A stretch of 64,000 nt of DNA from Pelomonas nitida (GCF_043555975.1 NZ_JBIGIA010000002.1:248001-312000); one strand, 5' to 3'; positions 17,101 to 25,531 are shown, numbered from the stretch's first letter. Notes: generated by a model from the sequence alone, not told the origin. Program-made: numbers and translations.

Positions 17101-18129
17101 AACGGCGCCGGCGCGCAGTTCCCGGCGGCGCGCGTGGGCCGCTTCATCCCGGCAGGCTTTGCGCTCAGCAACGCCGGCTACACGCACCGGGTTGCGCAAA
17201 GCCCGGCCTGCTCGCCCGCCGCCAGCTTCACCTACCTGGATGAAGACTTCGGCCTGGCCTTCACGCTGACGGCACAGAACGCGAGCGGCGCGACCACGCA
17301 GAACTACATCGGCGCCTTCGCCAAGCTGGGCCTCACCGCACCGGCCAACTTCAACCTCGCGGGCATCGCCGGGTCTACCGCCTTCCGCGCGGGCGGCCGG
17401 CTGAGCACGGCCGCCACCGGCACCGGCAGCTGGCTCACCGGCACGAGAGCCGGCACGGCAGACATCGCGTTCAGCGCCCGCGCCCTGCGCACGGCCGCGC
17501 CCGACGGCCCGTTCGACATCGACTTCGGCATTGCGCCCGTCGACGTCGATGGCGTCGGCATGATGTCGTTCGACCTCGACACCATTGCGCCGACGGGTGC
17601 GGACGTGACCAAGGTCGGCACAATCCCTGTGCGCTTCGGCCGCCTGCGCCTCCAGAATGGCATGGCCCCGGCGAACCGGGCGCTCAACCTGCCGCTGGAA
17701 GCGCAGTACTGGTCCGGCACGGCCTACAGCACCAACATGTTGGATTCCTGTTCCCGCATCAGTGCCAGCAACCTCAGCTTCGGCAATCTGCGCAGGTCGC
17801 TGGCGGCAGACGACGCGGCCATGACCGGCACGTCCGTGACGCTGGCCGCCGGCAAGGCCAGCCTTGTCCTGGCCGCGCCGGCCGCCGGGCATGTCGGCAC
17901 GCTGGACGTGGCCATCGCGCTGGACACCGCCGCTGACCTCTCCTGCCTCGCCAAGCCGCCGGCCTGGGCGCCTGCCAAGGCGGCCACCGCCGGGGCCAAC
18001 CTCGCCGCGCTGCGCGGCCTGTGGTGCGGCAGTGGCAGCGCGAGCGACTTCCGCGACCCCAGCGCCCGCGCCACCTGGGGGCTCACACGCGGCGCCGACG
18101 GCGTCATCTACCAGCGGGAGAACTACTGA
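14119..18129 (+). CDS. mshQ: MshQ-like giant secreted adhesin/tip protein with LamG and DUF6701-type regions
   Basis: A 1336-residue secreted protein. Residues 1-27 are a signal peptide. Residues about 28-310 contain short repeated Gly-Asn-Val/Ile units (such as GNVSTSSGTVSLGY) that look like a beta-solenoid of bactofilin or polymer-forming type. A cysteine cluster (VCCGSSCSSSC) follows. A LamG/concanavalin-like domain covers about 328-590, beginning LLADYRMDE. The remainder to the C-terminus is Ig-like and DUF6701-type, the part shared with MshQ. It overlaps mshP by four bases and mshI by one. MshQ is tied to MSHA pili but its role is poorly known; the LamG domain suggests binding to glycans or a surface. 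Confidence 0.85.
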   Translation: MTRRAKALLCRLLAMAALALPAAAQAASYTFPGNMPGACSGSNGSYTCSAFNLGYGDTVTISGTRPATITINGNFGTNTSQINSAGSAADLSLVVNGTLTLGYQARITANITAASVIDGGGGNVTLNGNVTATGGNISLAYVTTVSGNVSTSGTGTIMTPQSGSIGGSVSAGSGSITIDDSGSVAGSVTGSGNISVGFNAAVAGNVSTSSGTVSLGYLASVNGNVSTNGAVTLAQSSEVGGNIAGGAGNVSVAFLANVVGTTTTSTGTINFAQWASAQACVRSTGSASITLGFQSNIDSVCCGSSCSSSCVINNSFYAMPPLCAASTALLADYRMDETAGWNGSSGEVKDSSGSGYNATSATASAGTPLATTAGVSPAYGTTTAGSCGYGVFNRTPPANAAYTYVQLPGNFPTLTGSFTLLAWIRSTNADLAGQRVVAHDDNQNGWALSLGDASSPRLRLFNRNVSPSGSVTITGSSGTGATTANCTHLCLDSAAVLADNTWYYVAASVDTATRRVNLQVYNTSGTLLSGASVGYSGTWAVGTGGTVVGGESISSSEGQSSAFHFNGNIDELQFYSGVLTSTAITTQLSRSRTCPLPAIGSFAITGTGGASTCSPQTLTITARDSTGATLTGYTGTINLSTSSGRGVWSAGAGPAPAGTLNLGAANSGLASYTFAAADNGVVKLQLAHSLAQNVTVTVVDSAVSASSSTSASINYRDNAFVWTEDAANLVTGSFVAVAGRPHDLRVSLWKKDPATGNCGIATDFTGSRTLKLWRTDGGGAWTAPTVVSPALTVPPSRPATNNLTLAFTAGVANFNLGSTDIGRYAFNLDDDSLAYAATTISGASTELVVRPLVLAISGLTAGSTANPGGSAATDSVFTKAGASFSATVAAYRWSSGADANNDGVPDGSATLAQVAAGGTAPGYGAAVTLTPVADSQTPAGVLGTLSNNVVGGFANGSATATTLNYSEVGSFQLTTAAVVKNFLGSTLSLDAVVFNGAGAQFPAARVGRFIPAGFALSNAGYTHRVAQSPACSPAASFTYLDEDFGLAFTLTAQNASGATTQNYIGAFAKLGLTAPANFNLAGIAGSTAFRAGGRLSTAATGTGSWLTGTRAGTADIAFSARALRTAAPDGPFDIDFGIAPVDVDGVGMMSFDLDTIAPTGADVTKVGTIPVRFGRLRLQNGMAPANRALNLPLEAQYWSGTAYSTNMLDSCSRISASNLSFGNLRRSLAADDAAMTGTSVTLAAGKASLVLAAPAAGHVGTLDVAIALDTAADLSCLAKPPAWAPAKAATAGANLAALRGLWCGSGSASDFRDPSARATWGLTRGADGVIYQRENY

Positions 18130-19124
18130 TGCGCTGGCCCTGGTCTCCCCGCCGCAACGCCCACCGCCTGCTGCTGCGCAGCTTCGGCACGCAACACGCG
18201 TTCGTGCTGACCGACGGCCCGCCCGGCCAGCCAGCCAACGCCAGGCCCGTGCGGCTGCTGCGCTGGGGCTTGCTGCCCGAAGCCCACAGCATCGCCGCCG
18301 GCGAGGCCATCGCGCTGCTGGACCCGTCGGACTACCAGGTCCTCAAGGTCGACACGCCCTCGGTGCCGCAGGAGGAACTCAAGGCCGCGGCGCGCTGGCA
18401 GATCAAGGAGCTGGTGGACGTCGACGTCACCACGCTGACGCTGGACGTCATGCACGTGGGCGGCGACGTGGACGTGCCGCACCGCCAGCTGTTCGTCGTC
18501 GCCGCGCGCAATGAAGCCATCCAGTCGCTGACGCACGCGTCGGCGGCCGTGCATGCCCATGTCGGCATCGTCGACGTGTGGGAAACCTCGCTGCGCAATC
18601 TGCTGGCCGCCCAGGCCCTGGCCGACGACCTCGCCAGCCGCGCCTGCGCGGCCGTGTTCATCGACGCCGACCATTGCCTGCTGGTGGTCTGCATCGGTGC
18701 CGAGCTGTACTACACACGCCGCATCGAACGCGATGAACAGCTGCTCGCCCGCGCCAAGGGCGAAGCCGTGGAAGCGCCGGCGGCCGAGATGCCGCTGGGC
18801 TTCGAGTACCAGCCCGGCGACAGCTTCGACGGCGGCGCGCCGCAGGAGTCGCCGCTGGTCGTGGAGCTGCAGCGCTCCATCGACGTCTGGGAGCGCAGCT
18901 GGCCGTCGCTGCCGCTGGCGCGGCTGTACGTCGTGATGGCCGAACACGGCGCCGAGGTCGCGGCGCTCATCCAGCGCGAACTGGGCCAGCGCACCGTGGC
19001 GCTGGACCCGCTGGCGGCCTTCGCGCCCGGCGCGCCGCCCGCCGAAGGGCCGGCGGCCCAGGCCCTGGCCGCCTGCATCCCGCTGCTGGGCGCCGCGCTG
19101 CGCACCGACACGAGGGACCTCTGA
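18129..19124 (+). CDS. mshI: MshI-like pilus biogenesis protein (PilM-type actin fold)
   Basis: A 331-residue cytoplasmic protein. ATG 18129 overlaps the mshQ stop by one base (TGATG). Conserved features of the PilM/MshI group are the segment DPSDYQVLKVDTPSVPQEEL and the following WQIKELVDVDV, where type IV pilus PilM proteins have the WE(L/A)xxxIP-like region. It would form the cytoplasmic ring that binds the N-terminus of the PilN-like protein encoded next. Its stop overlaps that gene by one base. Assignment rests on these motifs and on order; sequence conservation in the family is low. Confidence 0.82.
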   Translation: MRWPWSPRRNAHRLLLRSFGTQHAFVLTDGPPGQPANARPVRLLRWGLLPEAHSIAAGEAIALLDPSDYQVLKVDTPSVPQEELKAAARWQIKELVDVDVTTLTLDVMHVGGDVDVPHRQLFVVAARNEAIQSLTHASAAVHAHVGIVDVWETSLRNLLAAQALADDLASRACAAVFIDADHCLLVVCIGAELYYTRRIERDEQLLARAKGEAVEAPAAEMPLGFEYQPGDSFDGGAPQESPLVVELQRSIDVWERSWPSLPLARLYVVMAEHGAEVAALIQRELGQRTVALDPLAAFAPGAPPAEGPAAQALAACIPLLGAALRTDTRDL

Positions 19125-19807
19125 TGGCCCAGCAGATCAATCTCCTCACGCCCATCCTGCTGGCGCCCAAGCGCCATTTCTCGGCGCTGGCGCTGGCCCA
19201 GGCCACGGCGCTGGTGCTGCTGGCCTGCGTGGGCGCGGCGCTGTGGATTGCGCTGCGCGACCACCAGGCCGAGTCCGGGCACCGGGCGCTGCTGGCGCGG
19301 CTGGCCGCCGAGCGCGAGCAGCTCACGGCCGCGCGCGCCGCGCTGCCGGTGCCGAAGGACGGCGCCGCGCTGCAGTCGCAAGTGCGGGCACTGCGGGCCG
19401 GCAACGACGAACGTCGTGCCGTGCTGCAGATGCTGGCCATGGGTCACGGGGCGGACGAGCAAGCCGGCGGGCAGCGGCATTCCGACCTGCTGGCGCTGCT
19501 GGCGCGCAGCCTGCCGGACGCGGCCTGGGTGTCCGAGCTGAACTACGCGCCGGGTCGCGTCGAGCTCGTCGGCGGCACGCTGGACACCGCGGTGCTCAGG
19601 CCCTGGCTGGGCCAGCTGGCCGCCCACCCGCTGCTGGCCGGGCAGCAGTTGTCGGCGTTGCGGGTGGAGCAGCTGGGCACGGCGCCCGCCGGCGCGGCCA
19701 AGCCGCTGCTGGCCGGGGCCGGCCCGATCGCACAGGCCGGCCTGCCGGTGTGGGCCTTCCGCGTGGTCAGCGCGCCGGCCGGCGCGGCCTCGGGAGCAAC
19801 GCGATGA
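19124..19807 (+). CDS. PilN-like fimbrial assembly protein of the MSHA locus
   Basis: A 227-residue bitopic membrane protein. The N-terminal cytoplasmic stretch MAQQINLLTPILLAPKRHFS matches the INLL motif by which PilN docks on PilM. One membrane helix lies at about residues 23-44, then comes a coiled region and a small periplasmic domain (DLLALLARSLPDAAWVSEL). It sits between the PilM-like and PilO-like genes, with overlaps of one and four bases. In Vibrio naming it may correspond to part of MshI/MshJ, so no gene symbol is given. Confidence 0.82.
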   Translation: MAQQINLLTPILLAPKRHFSALALAQATALVLLACVGAALWIALRDHQAESGHRALLARLAAEREQLTAARAALPVPKDGAALQSQVRALRAGNDERRAVLQMLAMGHGADEQAGGQRHSDLLALLARSLPDAAWVSELNYAPGRVELVGGTLDTAVLRPWLGQLAAHPLLAGQQLSALRVEQLGTAPAGAAKPLLAGAGPIAQAGLPVWAFRVVSAPAGAASGATR

Positions 19808-20481
19808 AGGCTCCGCCGATCGACCTCGCATCGCTGCGCGCCGCCTGGGCCCGCCAGGCCCGGCGCATCGACGCGCTGAGCCTGCGCGAGCGCGCCATCG
19901 TCTTTCTCTGCATCGTCGCCGTGCTGGCGGCGCTGTTCGACACGCTGGTGCTGACGCCCGCCACCGCCCACGCCAGGCAGCGCGCCGACGCCCACAACCG
20001 CGTGGCCGCCGAGGTTGCACAGCTGCGCGAGCAATTTGTCGAAGCCAGCCGCAATGCCACCGACCCGGCCGCACAACTGCCCGGCCAGATGGACGCCGCG
20101 CATGCCGAGCGCGCCCGGCTCGACGCCGAGCTGCGCGCGGCCGGCTCGGTCGCTGGCGGCGAAGGCCTGTCCGCCGTGTTGCAGCGCCTGCTGGGCCGCC
20201 AGCCGGGCCTGACGCTGGAGCGGCTGACGCTGCTGGACGACCAGCCCGTCGCCGTGCCGCAGCCGGCGGCGTCCACCCCGGCCACGCCGCTGCCCGGCAT
20301 GAGCTGGCAAGGCGTGGAGCTGCAGGTGGTGGGCCGCTACGACGACCTGCAACGCTATCTGCAGGCCCTGGAACGCGAGTTGCCCGGCCTGCGCTGGGGC
20401 GAGCTGCAGCTCAGCGGCTCCGGCAACGCGGAGCCGCCACGGCTGCGCGCCCAGCTCTTCTTGCTGAAGGTGCAGCCATGA
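19804..20481 (+). CDS. mshJ: MshJ-like pilus assembly protein (PilO/GspM type)
   Basis: A 225-residue bitopic protein. The segment IDALSLRERAIVFLCIVAVLAALFDTLVLTP (read in parts) is the short cytoplasmic tail and membrane helix; a long alpha-helix follows (residues about 58-115) and then a periplasmic ferredoxin-like domain ending LRAQLFLLKVQP. This is the layout of PilO/GspM/MshJ, which pairs with PilN to form the alignment complex between the platform and the secretin. It overlaps the previous and next genes by four bases each. Confidence 0.82.
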   Translation: MKAPPIDLASLRAAWARQARRIDALSLRERAIVFLCIVAVLAALFDTLVLTPATAHARQRADAHNRVAAEVAQLREQFVEASRNATDPAAQLPGQMDAAHAERARLDAELRAAGSVAGGEGLSAVLQRLLGRQPGLTLERLTLLDDQPVAVPQPAASTPATPLPGMSWQGVELQVVGRYDDLQRYLQALERELPGLRWGELQLSGSGNAEPPRLRAQLFLLKVQP

Positions 20482-20873
20482 AGACCTTGCCGCTGCTGGC
20501 CTTGATCGCCGCCCTGTCAGCCCAGGCCCAGGACGGCCCGCGCGACCCGACGGCCCTGCCTGCGCCGTTGCGCAGCGCGCTGGCCGCAGCCCAGGCGGCA
20601 TCGGCCGCGTCGGGTGTGGACGACGGACGGGAAGGCATCCGCCAGCTCGTGTTCGCCAACGGGCGCGGTTATGTGGTGCAGCACGGCCGGCGCTACGCCG
20701 TCGGCGAGCTGCTGGACGGTGCCCGCATCGAGCGCATCACCGAGCAGGCCGTCTGGCTGCGCGAGGCCGGCCAGGTGCGGCGAGAGCCGCTGTATGCCGG
20801 CGTCGAGAAACGCCCACCGGCGCCCGCCCCCAAAGCCAGTGCGCCCAAGAAAACCAAGGAGAAGCAGCCATGA
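20478..20873 (+). CDS. mshK: MshK-like periplasmic pilus biogenesis protein
   Basis: A 131-residue exported protein with a signal peptide at residues 1-18 (cleavage near AQAQ). The mid-region LVFANGRGYVVQHGRRYAVGELLDGARIERI is a PilP/GspC-like beta-domain, and the tail is basic and proline-rich. PilP-type proteins connect the PilN/PilO complex to the secretin, which fits its place directly before mshL. It overlaps both neighbours by ATGA. Identification depends more on size and position than on strong motifs. Confidence 0.75.
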   Translation: MKTLPLLALIAALSAQAQDGPRDPTALPAPLRSALAAAQAASAASGVDDGREGIRQLVFANGRGYVVQHGRRYAVGELLDGARIERITEQAVWLREAGQVRREPLYAGVEKRPPAPAPKASAPKKTKEKQP

Positions 20874-22675
20874 AGACTCCCGCTCCCCGTCTTCTGCTGC
20901 TGAGCGCGGCGGTCGCCTTGCTCGCCGCCGGGCTTTCGGGTTGTGCCGACAAGCCGCTGCAGATCGCCCAGCCCAGCCGCTCGCTGCGCGACGAACTGCA
21001 GGCGCAACGCCAGGCACCGCCTGCACAGGCGGCCTCCGCGCCCGAGGCCCAAGCGCAGGCCCAGCCCGTCGCGCCGCCCGCCCCCGTGCTGCCGCCGGAG
21101 CCGCGCTTCGATCTCATCGTCAACGGCGCCCCGGCGCGCGACGTCTTCCTGTCTCTGGTCAGCGACACGCGCTACAGCATGCTGGTCCACCCGGCCGTGG
21201 CGGGGCAGCTGTCCGTCACGCTCAAGGGCGTCACCGTGCGCGAGTCGCTGGACGCGATCCGCGAGGTCTACGGCTTCGACTACGCCATCGACGGCCGCCG
21301 CATCACGGTGTTCCCGCCGACGCTGCAGACCCGCGTCTTCACGATCAACGCGCTGGCGCTGCAGCGCAGCGGCCGCAGCGAGGTGCGCGTCAGCTCCGGG
21401 GCCGCCCCCGCCAGCAGCCAGGGGAGCCCAGGCAGTGGCGGCACGGCCGGCACCAGCGCCAATGGCAGCAGCACCAGCAGCACGCCGACCGTCATGCAGC
21501 AGGAGAGCAGCCAGCTCAGCACCAAGGTCATGAGCGACTTCTGGGCCGAGACGACGGCGGCGCTGAAGGCACTGGTGGGCGCCGGCGAGGGGCGCACCGT
21601 CATCGTGAGCCCGCAGACCGGCACGCTGGCCGTGCGCGCCATGCCCGAGGAACTGCGCCACGTGGAAGCCTGGCTCAAGGCCACGCGCATCGCCGTGGAG
21701 CGCCAGGTCATGCTGGAGGCCAAGATCGTCGAGGTCGAGCTGCGCGAGGGCTACCAGAGCGGCATCGACTGGTCTCGCGTGGGCGACCGCGGCGCCATCG
21801 GGCAGACCAGCGTCAACCCGTCCACGCCCACCGGCGTGAGCACCATCCTCAACCCGCTGGTGAGCAACACGCGCGGCCTGCCGGTGCTGTCCACCGGCAC
21901 GCAGAGCCCGGCGTGGTCGGACCTGATCTCCGTCCCGTCGGCAGGCAGCGGTGCCTTCGGGCTGGCCATCTCGCGCGGCGGCTTCCAGGCGCTGCTGAGC
22001 TTTCTCGAGAGCCACGGCGACACGCAGATCCTCTCCAGCCCGCGCATCGCGACGCTGAACAACCAGAAGGCCGTGCTGAAGGTCGGCACCGACGACTACT
22101 TCATCACCGGCATCAGCGGCAGCAACAGCAGCACGTCCAGCACCACCGGCACGAACGGCACGACCAACCAGATCCCGACCCTGACGCTGACGCCCTTCTT
22201 CAGCGGCATCGCGCTGGACGTGACGCCTCAGATCGACGCGGCCGACACCATCACGCTGCACATCCACCCGTCGGTGTCCAACGTCACCGAGAAGGTGAAG
22301 GACGTGGACCTCGGTTCGGTGGGCAACTTCAGGCTGCCGCTGGCGAGCGCCAGCATCAACGAGACGGACACCGTCGTGCGCATCCCCGACGGCCACATCG
22401 TCGCCATCGGCGGGCTGATGCAGATGGAGGCCTCGCGGCGCGGCTCGGGGCTGCCGGGGGCGGACAGCAACCCGCTGACGTCCCTGCTGTTCGGCAACCG
22501 GGCCAACAGCGGCCGCAAACGCGAGCTGGTGGTGCTCATCAAGCCCAGCATCATCCGCAGCGCCGACGACTGGGAGCAGCACAACCGCCTCATCAGCGAG
22601 TCGCTGGACGACACCGAGACGCGCTCGCGCCGCGTCATCCGGCTGGACGGCACGGCCGAGTCGCGGCCCCGGTGA
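20870..22675 (+). CDS. mshL: MSHA outer membrane secretin MshL
   Basis: A 601-residue secretin lipoprotein. The lipobox LSGC places the acylated cysteine at C25. Residues about 80-160 form the N0/STN domain (FDLIVNGAPARDVFLSLVSD), followed by N1-like domains with Gly/Ser-rich loops, and the secretin core at about 350-590 with ILSSPRIATLNNQKAVLKVG and the VPSAGSGAFGLAIS region. The C-terminal RKRELVVLIKPSII motif is the secretin hallmark. It forms the outer membrane pore for the pilus. It is the last gene of the run; its stop lies 15 bases from that of the convergent beta-helix gene. Confidence 0.95.
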   Translation: MKTPAPRLLLLSAAVALLAAGLSGCADKPLQIAQPSRSLRDELQAQRQAPPAQAASAPEAQAQAQPVAPPAPVLPPEPRFDLIVNGAPARDVFLSLVSDTRYSMLVHPAVAGQLSVTLKGVTVRESLDAIREVYGFDYAIDGRRITVFPPTLQTRVFTINALALQRSGRSEVRVSSGAAPASSQGSPGSGGTAGTSANGSSTSSTPTVMQQESSQLSTKVMSDFWAETTAALKALVGAGEGRTVIVSPQTGTLAVRAMPEELRHVEAWLKATRIAVERQVMLEAKIVEVELREGYQSGIDWSRVGDRGAIGQTSVNPSTPTGVSTILNPLVSNTRGLPVLSTGTQSPAWSDLISVPSAGSGAFGLAISRGGFQALLSFLESHGDTQILSSPRIATLNNQKAVLKVGTDDYFITGISGSNSSTSSTTGTNGTTNQIPTLTLTPFFSGIALDVTPQIDAADTITLHIHPSVSNVTEKVKDVDLGSVGNFRLPLASASINETDTVVRIPDGHIVAIGGLMQMEASRRGSGLPGADSNPLTSLLFGNRANSGRKRELVVLIKPSIIRSADDWEQHNRLISESLDDTETRSRRVIRLDGTAESRPR

Positions 22676-22690
22676 GCGACAGCCGGCGCT

Positions 22691-24562
22691 TCAGCGTCGC
22701 TCCGCACCGGCCAGCGGCAGAGCGCCCGGCAGGTGGGTGCGCCCCCAGCCCAGCAGCCGCTGCAGCGCCGCCGGCACGGCCAGCGGCTGCACGCCGTCCG
22801 GCACCCGCGCGAGCTCGAAGCGGCGCAGCTCGGGGCTGCTGAACACCGCGCCGTCATAGGGCACCAGCGCCCTGCCCCGGCCTTCCACGCCGGGCACCGC
22901 CTCGCGCCACGCCTCCAAGGTCGCAAAGCCGGCCTGGCAGCCTGGGGCGGCCAGGCCGTTCAGCGGCGCCCAGGTCACCAGCGGCTGGGCACTGCTGCCG
23001 GCACGCAGGTAGACGTTGCCATCGACGCGGGTCGTCATGGGCGCAGTGACGTTGCCGCAGGTCACCGGCGCCTGCTCCACGCGCAGCAGCGCGCCCTTCA
23101 CCGACGCATCGGCCACGAACAGGTTGCCCTCCACGGCATGCCCCACGCGCTCGTCGACGCCCGGCCCCGTCTGCGGGTGCCAGCCGAAATGGTCGCCCTG
23201 CGCGCTGCGCTCGCTGCGGTCGATCAGCAGCGGTGAGTTCACGAAGGTGTTGTGCAACAGCTGGGCGCCCGCGCTGTTGAGGATGCGCACGCCCTGCTGG
23301 TTGTTGACGAACACGTTGCCGGCGACCGTGATGCCCTTGCTGATCTCGAAGAACAGCCCGGCCTGCGCGCCTTCGACGTAGTTGTTGACGAACACGCCGT
23401 CGACGTTGCCGACGTCGTACCAGACGCCGTTGGAATCGGGCTGCTCGACGATGAGGTTGTCGCGCACGGTCACGCGGTAGGACTGGTTGAAGATCTTCAC
23501 GGCCGACGGGTAGTAGCCGGTGAGCTTCTCGACGTTGTTGCGCCGGATGATGTTGCGCTCGAGCAGCACGTCAGACGAGCCGATGACGTAGATGCCCTCG
23601 GTGCTGGTATCGCTGATCAGCGAGTTGCGGATCACCAGCCGGTCGCCGCGGAAGTAGCCCGCCACGCGCGAGCAATGCGTGATCGTGACGTCCTCCAGCA
23701 GCGTGCCGACGACTTCCTTGCCATGGTCGGCCTCGGGCGACGGCCCGATCGGGTCGTCGGTCGGCTCCTCGGAGACGGGCACGGCCGGCTTCTTGCCCTC
23801 GATGTCGATGGCCCGGTAGGCGTACTGCGTCAGCGTGATGCCGCGCAGCTTGAAGCCCTGGCGGTCCGACGGCTTGCCGTGCACCGCCCGCGACGGCCGA
23901 TGCAGGGCCACGTCGTGCGCGGTGATCTCCACCTGCCGGCCCGCCGGGTCACGCCCCAGGTAGACATAGCCCTGGGCGTAGTCGATGAAGAAGCTCCGGG
24001 GGCCCAGGTCGCCCGGCCAGCCGGCGGACTGCAAGGCCTCGCCGTCGACGAACACCATGTCGTTGTTGAAGCGGTGCAGCGGCGTCAGCATGCCCTCGCG
24101 CTCGGCCCGCCACCAGCCCAGCGGCTGCGCCGGGAACAGCGTCGCCCAGCGCGTGCGCCACACGCCGTGGCCCAAGGCCTCCCAGGCCGTCGCCAGGCGT
24201 GTGCCCTTGAGCACCGGGGCTTCATCCAGGTAGGGCTGGATGGTGACGCCCTGGTTCAGCTGCAGGCCGCCCGTGCGGTAGGTGCCGCCGCGCAGCACGA
24301 TGGCGTCGCCCGTGACGACGCGTTCGATGGCGGCCTCCAGGGTCGTCGGCTCGCCGGGGGTGGCGCCGCGCGCTTCGGCGCTGCCGTCGGGCGCGACGAA
24401 GTAGACGTGCGCAGCGGCGGGCACCGCGTAGCGCTGCGGCACCGGGCCATAGGGCCCGCCCGATGGCTGCGCCACGGCAAAGGGTGCGAGCAACTGGCCC
24501 GCCAGCAAGCCCAGTGCGGCGGCGGCCCGGCGCAGCTGGCGATGGATGTGGAACGGCGGCAT
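22691..24562 (-). CDS. secreted right-handed parallel beta-helix protein
   Basis: A 623-residue protein with a signal peptide at residues 1-31. Residues about 45-120 match the start of polysaccharide-lyase-like beta-helix domains (PTTLEAAIERVVTGDAIVLRGGTY). From about 270 to 480 there are repeated strand units of the type LLEDVTITHCSRV, LVIRNSLISDTS, VLLERNIIRRNNV and GVFVNNYVEGAQAG, typical of pectate-lyase-like and PL6-like folds. Neither substrate nor catalytic residues can be assigned. GAGGAG precedes ATG 24562, and a LacI-type operator lies just upstream, which points to carbohydrate-dependent expression. It converges on mshL. Confidence 0.75.
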   Translation of the reverse strand: MPPFHIHRQLRRAAAALGLLAGQLLAPFAVAQPSGGPYGPVPQRYAVPAAAHVYFVAPDGSAEARGATPGEPTTLEAAIERVVTGDAIVLRGGTYRTGGLQLNQGVTIQPYLDEAPVLKGTRLATAWEALGHGVWRTRWATLFPAQPLGWWRAEREGMLTPLHRFNNDMVFVDGEALQSAGWPGDLGPRSFFIDYAQGYVYLGRDPAGRQVEITAHDVALHRPSRAVHGKPSDRQGFKLRGITLTQYAYRAIDIEGKKPAVPVSEEPTDDPIGPSPEADHGKEVVGTLLEDVTITHCSRVAGYFRGDRLVIRNSLISDTSTEGIYVIGSSDVLLERNIIRRNNVEKLTGYYPSAVKIFNQSYRVTVRDNLIVEQPDSNGVWYDVGNVDGVFVNNYVEGAQAGLFFEISKGITVAGNVFVNNQQGVRILNSAGAQLLHNTFVNSPLLIDRSERSAQGDHFGWHPQTGPGVDERVGHAVEGNLFVADASVKGALLRVEQAPVTCGNVTAPMTTRVDGNVYLRAGSSAQPLVTWAPLNGLAAPGCQAGFATLEAWREAVPGVEGRGRALVPYDGAVFSSPELRRFELARVPDGVQPLAVPAALQRLLGWGRTHLPGALPLAGAERR

Positions 24563-24582
24563 GCGGTCTCCTCGCGCCACAT

Positions 24583-24596
24583 CGGTAGCGCTAACA
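24583..24596. promoter_or_regulatory. LacI-family operator before the beta-helix gene
   Basis: CGGTAGC/GCTAACA is an imperfect 14-bp palindrome around a central CG, with half-sites CGGTAGC and TGTTAGC. This is the usual form of LacI/GalR-family operators in proteobacterial carbohydrate regulons. It lies 21 bases upstream of the ATG at 24562. A related site is present at 58891-58904. The regulator is not in the window. Confidence 0.55.
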
Positions 24597-24649
24597 ATTT
24601 TTATGCGCGCACGCTACCACCGTTTTCGGGCCGGCGCCCGTGCTGGCCG

Positions 24650-25531
24650 TCAGCGCGGCTTCGGGCCCACCAGCCCCAGCGCCAGCGCGATGCCCACCAG
24701 CACGATGGCGCCGCCAGCCACCATCTGCGCCGTGACCGCCTCGCCCAGGAACAATGCGCCCCACAACATGGCGAACAGCGGGATCAGGAAGGTCACCGAC
24801 ACCGCGTTCGTCGGCCCCACCCGGCTCATGAGCCTGAAGTACAGCAGGTAGGCCAGCGCCGTGCACAGCGCCGCCAGTGCGGCCACCGCGCCCCAAGCCA
24901 CGGCGCCCGGCAGCGTGGCCGGCCAAAGCCAGGCGGCCGGCAGCGCCAGCATCAGGGCTGCGGCCGCCTGGCTGCCGGTGGCCACGACCAGCGGCGGCAC
25001 GCCCGACACCAGCCGCTTGGTGGCGTTGGCGGCGATGCCGTAGCACAGCGTCGCCAGCGCGCAGGCCAGCACGGCCCAGAAGCCGCTGTGATCGGCCCCG
25101 GCCTTGAAACTCGCCTTGTCCCACGCGAGGAAGGCCACACCGGCGAAGCCGATGACCAGCCCCAGCACGCGCCAGCGCGTCAGCCCCTGCCGCAGCCACA
25201 CGAAGGCGACGACGGCGGTCCACAGCGGCGTGGTGGCGTTGACGATGCTCGACAAGCCCGCCGTGATCGACAGCGCCGCGAACGAGAACAGCGCGAACGG
25301 CACGGCGCTGTTGAGCGCGCCGATCAGCAACAGGCCACGCCAATGCGCCCGCAGCTCACCGAGCTGGCCGCGCACGGCGAGCAGCGGCAGCAGCATCACG
25401 CTGGCCAGGCCCACACGCACGGCGGCGAGCGCCACCGGCCCGAACTCGTGGGCGCCAAGGCGCATGAACAGGAAGGACGCGCCCCACAGCGCCGCGAGCA
25501 ACACCAGCTCGCCGATGTCGAACGCCTTCAT
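24650..25531 (-). CDS. EamA-family (DMT) transporter
   Basis: A 293-residue membrane protein with about ten hydrophobic helices in two EamA repeats (first begins LVLLAALWGASFLFMRLG; second near FWAVLACALATLCYGIAA). The conserved ending VTFLIPLFAMLWGALFLGE is typical of drug/metabolite exporters of the RhaT/YdcZ type. Its substrate is unknown. The ATG at 25531 overlaps the ogt stop by four bases, so it is the last gene of a three-gene unit with ada-alkA and ogt, an odd partner for DNA repair that may just be co-transcribed. Confidence 0.88.
   Translation of the reverse strand: MKAFDIGELVLLAALWGASFLFMRLGAHEFGPVALAAVRVGLASVMLLPLLAVRGQLGELRAHWRGLLLIGALNSAVPFALFSFAALSITAGLSSIVNATTPLWTAVVAFVWLRQGLTRWRVLGLVIGFAGVAFLAWDKASFKAGADHSGFWAVLACALATLCYGIAANATKRLVSGVPPLVVATGSQAAAALMLALPAAWLWPATLPGAVAWGAVAALAALCTALAYLLYFRLMSRVGPTNAVSVTFLIPLFAMLWGALFLGEAVTAQMVAGGAIVLVGIALALGLVGPKPR

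Noticed and set aside
14083..17892. A 1269-codon open frame antisense to mshQ
   Set aside because: It is a shadow frame produced by GC-rich third positions; composition is Arg/Gly/Ala/Val-rich without any domain, and mshQ on the other strand has signal peptide, LamG domain and proper overlaps.
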